A stretch of 23,080 nucleotides of DNA from a virus, in IMG/VR virus record IMGVR_UViG_3300042389_000121, positions 1 to 23,080 of that record; one strand, written 5' to 3'. The position numbers and the translations under genes are program-made. Below, in pieces: positions 6,909 to 15,600 of this stretch (position 1 is its first letter; the number at the start of each line of letters is the position of its first letter). Under the pieces are notes generated by a model. That model was not told the DNA's origin. It made no database searches and saw only the letters and a list, made by a program, of their open reading frames with translations.

Positions 6909-9900
6909 TTAATCCCCTCCGCATCCGCACTCTGCGAATGTTACTATGCCTACACCTGTGTTGATATGTGGTTCTACCATAGAGCAAATCATGATAGTAT
7001 CGTATGGATTTATTTCACCTGTGGCTATCTCTCCCCCACAATCGGCATACGTAAATGATAGCGCTGCCCCTATTGTATTCTCTATTGACCACTTATTACA
7101 TGGCTCATTACAGCAAGAGCAACATACATCTAATATACTCTCTGTAGACCTGCAAAGATTGGTAAGAACAGCATCTCTTAAGTCCCATATAAGATATAGG
7201 TTATCTCCTGTTGAAGGCATAACGAATGTAGCATGGTACTGATTAGGGCTATCTGTTACATTTGGGGTGGCAAGTGATGATGCAGCAATTAAATCTGCAA
7301 CTTCAGGGGGAGTCTCTCCATAGAATGTATCAGTCCTTAAGTACCTAAACTTATACTTTAATGGGTCAAATATAAAGTTATCGAATCCATATTTATTGGA
7401 TATTATGCTGACAGTACTACCATTGGTAGGGAAAGCCCCAAACCCTTGAAATCCTAATGTAGCCAACCAATACGTGACAAGAGGGTTAGTAGACCCTGCT
7501 GCAAACTGTATTAGAGTAGACTGTATGGGAGACACATACATCCCATCCTGAAATCTGTACTGAATATGAGAGTATTTAAAGGCTTCATATGAGTTTGTAA
7601 CTACAACTTGAAAGATTGTTATCTCATTAGGCTCAACACAAGCAATATTCAAATCTAATACTACATCACCACTTTGCGAAGTTATGGTGATATAAGCCAC
7701 CTGAACCTCTATCTCGTTCTTATCATAATTGAGATAGCCTGAATCACTAACCTCTCCTGTGGACGTTATAACGCTATTGTAGGAGACATCTATTTGGAAT
7801 GTGTTTTCCGCAGATACAAGTGTATACTGAATAAATGCATGACCAACAACACTCCCAAGGTTTACGCACGTTGTAAATGGAGACCCCTCAGATATCGTCA
7901 TCCTAAGTCTTGTTCCGCAAGGAGCGCAATCTAATGATGACGGAGTCTTTATGTTATTTGATGATAGTACATACTCTCCTAAATATGGGTCATATCCACC
8001 AAGCTTTTGCGTATCAAAGGAGTCATGGAATAAGTCACGAAACCATGTCCTCATACCAAATTCAGATACAATCGTTAGCTTATCGCTATTGTACGAACCT
8101 CCCTTTAACTGTAGGACAACACCCCTCTTTGCATCTGTGAAGTACTTATCGTATCCCCATGATACATAACTTTCAGGGTTGTGACTGATTCCATAGTTCT
8201 CTATCCGTGCAAGTTGAGTCCCCAATACCTCGGGGATTGACGTGATAGTCCCACCTGCTGCTGCATCAGAGAGTAAGTTCTTACCCGAAAGAACATATGA
8301 TATTTTATCCTCTTGGATTACAAGGACATCTGTCTCACGTCCATCCATTATCTGTATTAACCCAAATGAATTTTCCAACCTCTTATAGTTTAAGAGACCT
8401 GCATTGAACTCATTTAGTTTATTTATATTAGACTCGTTATTAAATATACCACTATATGTGATGTCTGCAAATCGCCTTGTACTCTTATAGTCTTGGACAG
8501 ATACTGCCGTTACGCGGTTTCCAAAGTTGAATCCCTTCCCAACAATTGAGTCACGAATCTTGTAACTCTCTGTTCCATTGCCAAATGCATAGCAATTAAA
8601 GAATCCCGTATCTACTATCCCGTTCTGATTAAGTAAGAAGTCTTGATTCTGTACATTACCCATATGCTCTCCATCTGATGAGATAGCAAATGACTCTTCA
8701 TTTTCAAAGAATATGTCAGGGGATGCATCTTGTGGCTCTGTTTCAAATATAACAGTTCCGCTTGAAGTGAAGATAATTATGTGAGCCGTTACATAAGACT
8801 TCCTTTTCTTGGCATTTATTATAAGTATATCTCCTGTACATCTCTTAGTCCCTGTAGTCATTAGATACATCCGACCGTCTATTGGGTCTTCAAAGAATCT
8901 CCAATAGTTAGTGCATAATGAAGTATTAATATCATTAGGATTTGTTGCTATTGTAATATCATATGAGTTATCGGGAGGGCATTCACCTCCTCCAATATCA
9001 GCAGTACCTGTATTTAATATGTTCTGTACATTATCCCCATCCCACCAAGCCTTAAAACTTAAATATGGAGCTGATGCGACAAGTGTCTTATCTAATGTAT
9101 AGTTACGCCTTTCACACGCATTATCACCACCACCTGTACCCTTACGCTCAAACTTATATGATAGCTTTATAATACTGCCCTGTGGTATCGCTATGGGGAT
9201 TACAGTTGACCCTGAAAGAAAACTAACAGGATAATGAAGTATAGGATAATTTCTGCCCTCATAAAACCAAGAATCATAATCTGCTACAGCACTTTTCTCA
9301 TGCAGGTCTATTATAGCATTATCGCCCTTTACTGTATTAAAGTCATTGGCATTTAACTTCATATAAACACCTGAAGGGACAACTATAACATTACCTTCCC
9401 CATCTACAGGTTCTATAAACCCCTCTATTTGTGCTTCCTTATCAAGTACTGTAGCGTACACACATGATGTAGTAGCTCCTTCAGTATCAGCCTTTACAAT
9501 TAACCTATCCCCCTTCTCTATCTTTTGAGAATTTTCACCATCTAATAAAAAGAATGATGAATTTGTTTTGGGGTCATTAAAGAATATGTTGCTATATATA
9601 GTTTCATACGTATGTTCATCGGGCTTTATAACAAACTTATATCGTGTTGCCCAATAAGGCGCAATCTGCGTTGTTGGTATAGTAACACGGATACTGTTCT
9701 TGGTATCAGATGCACTACAAGGGAATGAAACCGTATTGTCGGCACTAACTAATGCTGTGGATGAGCGTAAGAAATCATCCATATATACGATAGCAACCTC
9801 ATATCCCCTATTACTGTGAAGGCTTCTTGGAGTTGAAATCTCTTGGAATGTCGTATTAGCATAGTTTGCTTTATAATATTCATACTTAGTAACAGTCGGA

Positions 9901-11534
9901 GAAACTAAGTCATCAACATATACTGCTGCTAAAAGCTGTATCTCTATTATGCTACTTGATGTAGATGATGTAATCTTTATTGGTTGGGTAAGTCCATCTA
10001 TTCCACTATCTGATTTATATAATCCTCCAAGATTATTTGGAAGGTTGCAATTAAAGAAGTCAGTCCAAGTCCCACCATTACAAGCAAGTGACATCGGTTT
10101 TATGTTAGCGACAGTACCTACCACAGATAGGAACTCATCACTTGTAACCATTTCATGTACAGAGGAATAATCCCTTGGCAAAATAAATGGGAACGTTAAG
10201 TCTGTATTTGCAGTTACATCAGTTGGGTATGGAGGTGGCACTATACCTGACCAATCGCTATGCTCAAATCTTAAGTCAATTGTAATTGACGAATTAGATT
10301 TAAGTTCATATCCTGTAAGGTCAATGCTTATAATTGAGTTAGTTATTAATTTAACTCCATCAATACTATAGCTCCCTTCATCAAATGTATTTGAGAATGA
10401 TGTTACGCCTATCTCCTCAGAGATTGGGTCTGTAAAGTAATCTAACCTTGAAGGATTCCCATACTTATCAATCAAATCATATCCCTCAACATAGTTGCCA
10501 AACATAATTCTGTTGCCCATAATTGTCTGCGCCTTTGCCAATAATGGAACACTATCAAATAGTCTTAATAACTCGTAGTCAGGCAGTATGGTAAATATCT
10601 TGCTATTTGCAAATGAGTATGTATATACTGTATTATCTACAAGACCCATGTTCTTCTTGTTGAGCTTCTCTATTACATTTATAATATTGCTATCCGCTTC
10701 CTTAAATAGGATGTCTATTCCCTTAACATACTTACTCCCTGTATTGTATGATATAATAGCTGCATTGCCATAGTTTATCATCCCCTCATTCAGATAGCTG
10801 TCTACACTAAAATTAAATGCTTTTGGGATAAATGCAGGTGCGCTAAACTGAGAGATAGCAGAGTACTCATCATCTTCGTACAGATACCTATATGCAAAGC
10901 ATATCAATCGTTCCTGTAGAAAATTATCTTCATTTCCTGTATATAGTACTTGTACAGGTGGGGACTCAATAGGCGGTTTCTTTATAACAAGAATTTCCTC
11001 AGCCTCTAATGGGTCTGTCCCTATCCCACCAATAGGATACGCTTTTGTAATATTTATCTTTCGTGGAGGATTATAGTCATCAGTCCAAAATAGCATATCA
11101 TCAAGTAAGTCAATACCTGTAATTGTGTATAGTGGATTAAAATTCAATGTAGTGTTTATGCCACCCCCATCATCAATTGTTATGAGATGGTATGTCAGTA
11201 TTGATGTAGTCGTGTTTAGTGACACCACCATGTCAAGTTTACCTGTAGCCCCAAGAGGGAATGATGGGTCATGCACAAACCAATAGATAGTCTCCTTGCT
11301 CCCGTTACCTTTAGAACCAATACAACGTGCATCATCACTTAATGGGATTCCCTCAAACATTAAGAATGAGAGCTTTGTATTCCCAAGAGTATTAGATACC
11401 ACTCCTATATCTGACTTCTCGGCAGAACCCATACGAATATTAAGTGCATCAATATACTCTCCATTGGGGATAAGGCGGTCATCGACAACCTTATTCATTT
11501 TACCTGCGATGAATGTTCTCGTTATGTTGGTCAT
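6909..11534 (-). CDS. Large tail protein (muzzle/stabilisation-like), 1541 residues
   Basis: The largest protein in the window. Its N-terminus (residues 7-36) carries TFIAGKMNKVVDDRLIPNGE and then YIDALNIRMG, a pattern of the large tail proteins that follow the connector proteins in many podoviruses of Bacteroidota and marine bacteria. The body is almost entirely beta-strand-like, with many N, S, T, Y and D residues. Near the C-terminus there is YGFDNFIFDPLKYKFRYLRT and a final small domain (about 1467-1541) with cysteines at CCSCC (1471-1475), 1479, 1499, 1517, 1536 and 1538. By position after two ring-like proteins it matches the muzzle protein of crAss-like phages, which forms the short tail barrel; in P22 terms it would be functionally closest to gp10. 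Only two bases separate it from the previous gene, so it is co-transcribed with the ring proteins. Function is by position and pattern. Confidence 0.8.
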   Translation of the reverse strand: MTNITRTFIAGKMNKVVDDRLIPNGEYIDALNIRMGSAEKSDIGVVSNTLGNTKLSFLMFEGIPLSDDARCIGSKGNGSKETIYWFVHDPSFPLGATGKLDMVVSLNTTTSILTYHLITIDDGGGINTTLNFNPLYTITGIDLLDDMLFWTDDYNPPRKINITKAYPIGGIGTDPLEAEEILVIKKPPIESPPVQVLYTGNEDNFLQERLICFAYRYLYEDDEYSAISQFSAPAFIPKAFNFSVDSYLNEGMINYGNAAIISYNTGSKYVKGIDILFKEADSNIINVIEKLNKKNMGLVDNTVYTYSFANSKIFTILPDYELLRLFDSVPLLAKAQTIMGNRIMFGNYVEGYDLIDKYGNPSRLDYFTDPISEEIGVTSFSNTFDEGSYSIDGVKLITNSIISIDLTGYELKSNSSITIDLRFEHSDWSGIVPPPYPTDVTANTDLTFPFILPRDYSSVHEMVTSDEFLSVVGTVANIKPMSLACNGGTWTDFFNCNLPNNLGGLYKSDSGIDGLTQPIKITSSTSSSIIEIQLLAAVYVDDLVSPTVTKYEYYKANYANTTFQEISTPRSLHSNRGYEVAIVYMDDFLRSSTALVSADNTVSFPCSASDTKNSIRVTIPTTQIAPYWATRYKFVIKPDEHTYETIYSNIFFNDPKTNSSFFLLDGENSQKIEKGDRLIVKADTEGATTSCVYATVLDKEAQIEGFIEPVDGEGNVIVVPSGVYMKLNANDFNTVKGDNAIIDLHEKSAVADYDSWFYEGRNYPILHYPVSFLSGSTVIPIAIPQGSIIKLSYKFERKGTGGGDNACERRNYTLDKTLVASAPYLSFKAWWDGDNVQNILNTGTADIGGGECPPDNSYDITIATNPNDINTSLCTNYWRFFEDPIDGRMYLMTTGTKRCTGDILIINAKKRKSYVTAHIIIFTSSGTVIFETEPQDASPDIFFENEESFAISSDGEHMGNVQNQDFLLNQNGIVDTGFFNCYAFGNGTESYKIRDSIVGKGFNFGNRVTAVSVQDYKSTRRFADITYSGIFNNESNINKLNEFNAGLLNYKRLENSFGLIQIMDGRETDVLVIQEDKISYVLSGKNLLSDAAAGGTITSIPEVLGTQLARIENYGISHNPESYVSWGYDKYFTDAKRGVVLQLKGGSYNSDKLTIVSEFGMRTWFRDLFHDSFDTQKLGGYDPYLGEYVLSSNNIKTPSSLDCAPCGTRLRMTISEGSPFTTCVNLGSVVGHAFIQYTLVSAENTFQIDVSYNSVITSTGEVSDSGYLNYDKNEIEVQVAYITITSQSGDVVLDLNIACVEPNEITIFQVVVTNSYEAFKYSHIQYRFQDGMYVSPIQSTLIQFAAGSTNPLVTYWLATLGFQGFGAFPTNGSTVSIISNKYGFDNFIFDPLKYKFRYLRTDTFYGETPPEVADLIAASSLATPNVTDSPNQYHATFVMPSTGDNLYLIWDLRDAVLTNLCRSTESILDVCCSCCNEPCNKWSIENTIGAALSFTYADCGGEIATGEINPYDTIMICSMVEPHINTGVGIVTFAECGCGGD

Positions 11535-11535
11535 A

Positions 11536-12459
11536 TTATTTTATAATCTTATCCATACCCCGTAAGTTCATAAGGAGTCTTGATGGGTGAATATCGCTAA
11601 GTCTTATCTTTGAGTTACGCAATTCAGATATCTTTTCTTTCCTTGCTCGTGTGACAATGTATTCTTGTACTCCTAACTTGTCGCATAAAATCTCATGCTT
11701 AATATAAGAGTAGACATACTTTTCAAACAACTTGTTTACACATACCTTAGAGTCATCGCCATTCTCCATCCCATCAGACACATACTCAAGGACACAGAGT
11801 TCGTCAGCCATATCTGAACTGAAGTTTATAACTCCTGCTTGTTTATCTATCTTGAATACAGGGTTTACGTTGGCGGTCTCGGTATTGAGACCATATCTTG
11901 CCCCAATCGTATAGTCGAAGAACCATCTTCCCTCATATAACCAACCTTCAGCGCCATTGAACTGATTGCTTTCGTTGAGGTATATGCTCTTGCTCTGACC
12001 CGTTATCCTATCATAATCAAGATTGGAGTGTTCGGGTTCAAGGGCATTCCCATCTATGTCAAAAAGTATACGGCAATCGTGCGCTTGTAGGTATGCTGAA
12101 GAGGACATCTCTTGTATATTCTCCGTTAGAGGTCTTAATACACCATCCTTATACAATGATATCCGTACCCAATTCACATAATCTGATGGTAGCACATACC
12201 TTAACCCGTTACAAACGTTCAACTCTAATACCTTTATAGCTTTAAACGCATCATAGTTAAGATACTTGATAGCCATCTTCGCATGGAATAGAATCTTATA
12301 TCGCTCCTCGTTGTTTACAAGGGAGTGGTTACCTGTATGCATTAACATGAAGTTGTTAACGATATCAAACAAGCTTACATATTGGTACGACCCCCAATTA
12401 ATATTCTCAGGAGCGCTTCCTCCATTCTCGTAGTACTGATACTGAGTGATATATGACAT
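11536..12459 (-). CDS. Head-tail connector / ring-type protein, 307 residues
   Basis: Helical N-terminal half with AKMAIKYLNYDAFKAIKVLE (about 55-74), then a beta segment LRYVLPSDYVNWVRISLY, a central variable loop region, and a C-terminal helical part with VNKLFEKYVYSYIKHEIL. It ends in a conserved-looking RLSDIHPSRLLMNLRGMDK close to the terminus. This pattern is shared by connector or tail-tube proteins next to the large tail protein in many uncultured phages, and by position it would be one of the crAss-like ring proteins that extend the portal toward the tail. ATG start four bases after the upstream stop; the stop is one base from the ATG of the 1541-residue gene. Exact ring number cannot be told from sequence alone. 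Confidence 0.75.
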   Translation of the reverse strand: MSYITQYQYYENGGSAPENINWGSYQYVSLFDIVNNFMLMHTGNHSLVNNEERYKILFHAKMAIKYLNYDAFKAIKVLELNVCNGLRYVLPSDYVNWVRISLYKDGVLRPLTENIQEMSSSAYLQAHDCRILFDIDGNALEPEHSNLDYDRITGQSKSIYLNESNQFNGAEGWLYEGRWFFDYTIGARYGLNTETANVNPVFKIDKQAGVINFSSDMADELCVLEYVSDGMENGDDSKVCVNKLFEKYVYSYIKHEILCDKLGVQEYIVTRARKEKISELRNSKIRLSDIHPSRLLMNLRGMDKIIK

Positions 12460-12462
12460 AAC

Positions 12463-13206
12463 TTATGCTTGTTGTTGTTTATCTTTTTGCTCTTCTACCT
12501 GAGCGAAATTAATTACCTCTGACTCCCTTATAGATACTCCTGCGTACTGAAGAATCTTCGTAATAAGCTTTGGCGCATCTTCTTGAGGAAGTTCAAAGTC
12601 TTGGTAGTCTGACTGTGTTTGGTCAAACATAGGTGAGCCATTAAATAGAGATACGTAAGTCCACTTTGGTATCTTAGGGTATCTTATATATTGACATTCT
12701 ACAGATGTAGGAGCATTGAATGTTCCTTCAGGATATACCGTTAACTTATCTTCTGAAATCACATATGATGGGAATGCAACAGTAGGTTTAGTTGTATTGG
12801 AATTTACAAGCATAGTAATATACCTCTGATTTACCTTCTCGGCTTCTCCTTTGAAAATGCGTGGAACTCCTGCAATATAGCACAATACTTTTATGATACG
12901 AATAAACTCATCTCCTGTCGTTGATATCGATGGTAGATAGAATTGATTATCAAGAAATTGAGTAAGATTCTTTGTAACATAAAAGGCTTCAATATCCTCT
13001 TGTACCTTCTGCTTTAGGTCTGCAAAATCAGTCCCCGATAAGCGAGCATTCTCTTTATTTATAGCAGTATTATACTCAGAAAAATAATTTTCGAAGATTT
13101 CAACTTGAGCTTGTTGAGCGAATAAGTTGAAGTCAGATGGGGATAAGTATCCGTAATTATTTTTGTTCAGTATAGATAGTACTGTATTCCTAACCGTGTT
13201 TATCAT
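12463..13206 (-). CDS. Head-tail connector / ring-type protein, 247 residues
   Basis: The N-terminus has VLSILNKNNYGYLSPSDFNL followed by FAQQAQVEIFENYFSEYN, the helical pattern of the first connector protein after the capsid genes in crAss-like and related phages. A central beta part (SYVISEDKLTVYP) is followed by KITKWTY-like strands and a C-terminal helix LITKILQYAGVSIRE ending in a Gln/Lys-rich tail. The role is inferred as an adaptor that docks on the portal and carries the rest of the tail. This gene opens a transcription unit: a promoter-like element lies 14 bases before its ATG, and a terminator closes the preceding gene. Confidence 0.75.
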   Translation of the reverse strand: MINTVRNTVLSILNKNNYGYLSPSDFNLFAQQAQVEIFENYFSEYNTAINKENARLSGTDFADLKQKVQEDIEAFYVTKNLTQFLDNQFYLPSISTTGDEFIRIIKVLCYIAGVPRIFKGEAEKVNQRYITMLVNSNTTKPTVAFPSYVISEDKLTVYPEGTFNAPTSVECQYIRYPKIPKWTYVSLFNGSPMFDQTQSDYQDFELPQEDAPKLITKILQYAGVSIRESEVINFAQVEEQKDKQQQA

Positions 13207-13220
13207 CTGAATCTTTTTTA

Positions 13221-13252
13221 CAAAGATAAATAAAAAAGAAAAGGGGATACAA
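13221..13252 (-). promoter_or_regulatory. Bacteroidota-type promoter for the ring/tail unit
   Basis: The minus strand carries a -7 box TATCTTTG (13228-13221) and a TTG at 13252-13250, separated by 21 bases. This fits the TTG/TTTG -33 and TAnnTTTG -7 arrangement known for Bacteroidota housekeeping promoters. The leader to the ATG at 13206 is 14 bases after the box. The -33 element falls in the loop region of the overlapping terminator. Confidence 0.6.
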
Positions 13253-13264
13253 TTTGCATCCCCT
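13231..13264 (-). terminator. Intrinsic terminator after the 250-residue gene
   Basis: On the minus strand a seven-base-pair stem (AGGGGAT with ATCCCCT, at 13264-13258 and 13248-13242) closes over a short A/T-rich loop and is followed by TTTCTTTTTTA. It lies 28 bases beyond the TAA of the 250-residue gene and would stop transcription coming from the capsid side. It overlaps the promoter of the next unit. Confidence 0.8.
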
Positions 13265-13278
13265 ATTCAATTATAGTT

Positions 13279-13287
13279 GATTAGATT
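13279..13287 (-). repeat. GATTAGATT word, spacer copy 1
   Basis: The nine bases GATTAGATT (plus strand) lie between the stop of the 250-residue gene and its terminator. The same word occurs in the spacers at 14053-14066 and 16671-16679. It is short and could be chance in A+T-rich DNA. Confidence 0.35.
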
Positions 13288-13291
13288 AGCA

Positions 13292-14044
13292 TTATACTGT
13301 CTCCGATATCCGTTCCAAGACCTTTAGAATCTCTATTCCCTCATCTGTTTGAAGGTATGCGGATACAGCTACCATTGGGTCATCGCCAAATGGGACGATA
13401 AGCAACTTACGTTTATTTAAGGAGGTATTGAGCCACACTTCTTTTTGGTTATTTCTGAATGCAAGCAACTTATTATCAAATAGTGACTGAGTCTTTGATT
13501 GTAACTGTAATGTAGGGTCAGAAAGGATATTGAGTAGCGCAGCAGGTTCTCTTTTGGCGAATATAAGTGTATCTCTCCTGAGTTCGGATGTGGTAACCAA
13601 TGATGGGTCTTTCCCGAATAGAACCCTTGCAACCATCTCAAGTTGTTCAACACTTAACTTCCGAGCCTCAATTAAGGCATCAACCTCAAGGTTCATGGAG
13701 TCAAGAGAAATTTTAGCTTCCTTTTCTTCATCGACCTCGTTGAAAACGATTCCGTTGAGCGGATGGTAATAAAGGAATTTTTGTAAGGCGGGGTTTGTTC
13801 TCGGAACGGTTAAGAATCCGTTCTCAAATATGATAGGTTCAAGGATAGCATTCCCGTCCTGCTCATCTTCAAATGGGGACTTCTGATTTCTTGCATATCG
13901 CAATGACCTATTAACATTATTTTTTTCATCGTACCACAGTAGAGGATACCTCTTTGTATTACGTGTTGGCAGCATATACGAAAGTGGCGCTGCATTTGAT
14001 GTTAGTCGATAGACTACGTCTGATTGTGGCTGTGGAGCATTCAT
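13292..14044 (-). CDS. Capsid-associated candidate protein, 250 residues
   Basis: Unrecognised function. The N-terminal half is beta-like with RNTKRYPLLWYDEKNNVNRS, then SPFEDEQDGNAILEPIIFEN and GFLTVPRTNPALQKFLYYHP (about 90-110); the C-terminal half is helical and charged. No enzyme motif, signal or membrane segment. I associate the pattern of an ILEPIIFENG stretch followed by LQKFLYYHP with a conserved protein found next to phage capsid genes, but have no function for it. Its isolation between two terminators suggests it is made at a lower level than the capsid protein, as expected for a vertex, connector or assembly factor. A capsid decoration protein would usually be made in large amounts, so that option is weaker. 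Confidence 0.7.
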   Translation of the reverse strand: MNAPQPQSDVVYRLTSNAAPLSYMLPTRNTKRYPLLWYDEKNNVNRSLRYARNQKSPFEDEQDGNAILEPIIFENGFLTVPRTNPALQKFLYYHPLNGIVFNEVDEEKEAKISLDSMNLEVDALIEARKLSVEQLEMVARVLFGKDPSLVTTSELRRDTLIFAKREPAALLNILSDPTLQLQSKTQSLFDNKLLAFRNNQKEVWLNTSLNKRKLLIVPFGDDPMVAVSAYLQTDEGIEILKVLERISETV

Positions 14045-14051
14045 TTGATTC

Positions 14052-14066
14052 AGATTAGATTAGATT
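14052..14066 (-). repeat. Three tandem AGATT pentamers in the leader of the 250-residue gene
   Basis: On the plus strand AGATT occurs three times in a row; on the coding strand this reads as AATCT repeats ending eight bases before the ATG. The unit overlaps the GATTAGATT word also present in two other spacers here. Purpose unknown; possibly an unstructured A-rich translation leader. Confidence 0.5.
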
Positions 14067-14068
14067 TT

Positions 14069-14110
14069 AAAAAAGAAGGGAGTAGTGTCTTTGGAGACAC
14101 CACATCCCTT
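14069..14110 (-). terminator. Strong intrinsic terminator after the major capsid gene
   Basis: On the minus strand AAGGGA pairs with TCCCTT and GTGGTGTCT pairs with AGACACTAC (one G-U pair, one bulged base), giving about 15 base pairs with a CCAA loop followed by CTTTTTT. The G-U pair becomes an A-C mismatch in plus-strand RNA, so the hairpin is best formed by the minus-strand transcript. It starts 17 bases after the capsid stop codon. Confidence 0.9.
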
Positions 14111-14127
14111 AATTCGGCAATGTAAAA

Positions 14128-15573
14128 TTAGTATTGGAACAGAACGAAGTTGTTTGCGCCAAGGGTACATACTGCTCTTTCTGACAGGAAGTGAACTTCC
14201 ATTGCATCAAGAGAACTTGTGGTAGCACCACCTGCTGACCCTGTAATCCAAGTTTTGTAGCGCCTGTCTTCAGTTTCTGAAGCACGATAACGGACATGGA
14301 GGAAAGGACGTTTTGCATTCTTACCAAGAATTTGGTCATACACGGTTGTTGAACCTGCGGGAACAAGAAGACCGCTTACTATTTCTGAAGAGGCAATTGA
14401 AGAAAGACCACCACGCATTGTTGGGTCATTCAGATATTTCCAATCCGATTTGTAGAAGTCATAACCCCTACGGAATCCTGAGAATCCAAGGTTCAATGCC
14501 ATCTCAACATCGTTATCGAATAAGCCGAATGATGCTCCACCTGCTGAACCACCCGATACGTAGCCGTTTAACTGAGCCAACATATCATCGATATCAAAAC
14601 TGAAATCACGGTTAACGAAGATTACATTTTCTTCGATTGAGCCTTGTTTGTCAAGACGGGAAACAACGTTGTCGAAGTCAAGAAGTGAGGTTGGGTTTCC
14701 ACCACCCCAAACATTACCACGATTTTTAACAACATAGAAGATACCTTCAGAACCTTTATCACCTGCATCGGTATAGGTAGCCTGAGTTACAACACCCGAC
14801 CCTGCTTCGGCAGGAACTGCTTCAATCATGGATGTTTCAAGATAATCTTCAAAACGGAGACGGGTCTCATGTTCTGATTTCAGATACCATAGGTAGCCTG
14901 TTGCGCCATTCTCGGTAGTTACTTCAACCCATCCAATCTGAGCCATCTGCGAACCGCTAACAGCATATTTATCTTTTATGATAATCGGTGAGTTTGAGAA
15001 GATTTGGCTATCAGCTTCAAGCGAGCCAATCATACCTTCAGTTCCTTTTTTGAATTCAGAACCATAGATGAATACTGTACAAACTTTGTTGGCTGCGAAA
15101 GCTTGTCCTGCTGCTTCGTAGTAAGCTACAGTAAATGTAGTTGCGGTAATGGCAATGACGATACCTTTGTTGGATTTTGACGACCCATCATTAGGGGTAA
15201 TCATAACAGTCTGACCTTTGCGGATAGCAATAGCTGCTGCTGCGGGAACTAACGTGTCACTTACGGTGAAGGTAGCTGTAGATGAAGCAAACATTGCAGG
15301 CGAGGCGATGTTTGTATATTTGGTGTGTAGTCTTCCCTGCTCAGTCCATTTGATAAGGTCAGAGATTGAAGGGAGTTCAGCCCCTACCAAGCGGAGGAAC
15401 GATGCTACGGTACGATTACCATAACGTTCAAATTCTTTCTCGTATGTATCGGGAAGATACTGATTCAAGAAGTCGAAGTTGGTGATATAATTGGTAGATA
15501 ATGCTACCTGTTCGGAAGATGGACTTAACTGATATCCTCCTGTGATTGAGTTGCTTACAAATCCTGCGGGCAT
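14128..15573 (-). CDS. Major capsid protein, 481 residues
   Basis: Position after portal and scaffold, a size near 480 residues, and the N-terminal pattern FERYGNRTVASFLRLVGAEL followed by WTEQGRLHTKY (about 49-85) match the HK97-fold capsid proteins of crAss-like phages. Residues about 115-175 form a compact beta-rich segment with IRKGQTVMITPNDG and FTVAYYEAAG that looks like an inserted or surface-exposed barrel. The following region has GSQMAQIGWVEVTTE and a long helix-like stretch ETRLRFEDYLETSMIEA, which fits the spine helix of the fold. The C-terminal part is Gly/Ser-rich with RYRASETEDRRYKTW. No N-terminal propeptide or protease site is obvious. It shares a promoter with the scaffold and is followed at once by a strong terminator, as expected for the most abundant phage protein. 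Confidence 0.9.
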   Translation of the reverse strand: MPAGFVSNSITGGYQLSPSSEQVALSTNYITNFDFLNQYLPDTYEKEFERYGNRTVASFLRLVGAELPSISDLIKWTEQGRLHTKYTNIASPAMFASSTATFTVSDTLVPAAAAIAIRKGQTVMITPNDGSSKSNKGIVIAITATTFTVAYYEAAGQAFAANKVCTVFIYGSEFKKGTEGMIGSLEADSQIFSNSPIIIKDKYAVSGSQMAQIGWVEVTTENGATGYLWYLKSEHETRLRFEDYLETSMIEAVPAEAGSGVVTQATYTDAGDKGSEGIFYVVKNRGNVWGGGNPTSLLDFDNVVSRLDKQGSIEENVIFVNRDFSFDIDDMLAQLNGYVSGGSAGGASFGLFDNDVEMALNLGFSGFRRGYDFYKSDWKYLNDPTMRGGLSSIASSEIVSGLLVPAGSTTVYDQILGKNAKRPFLHVRYRASETEDRRYKTWITGSAGGATTSSLDAMEVHFLSERAVCTLGANNFVLFQY

Positions 15574-15600
15574 GATGGTTAATTTTTTAGAGTGAATACT

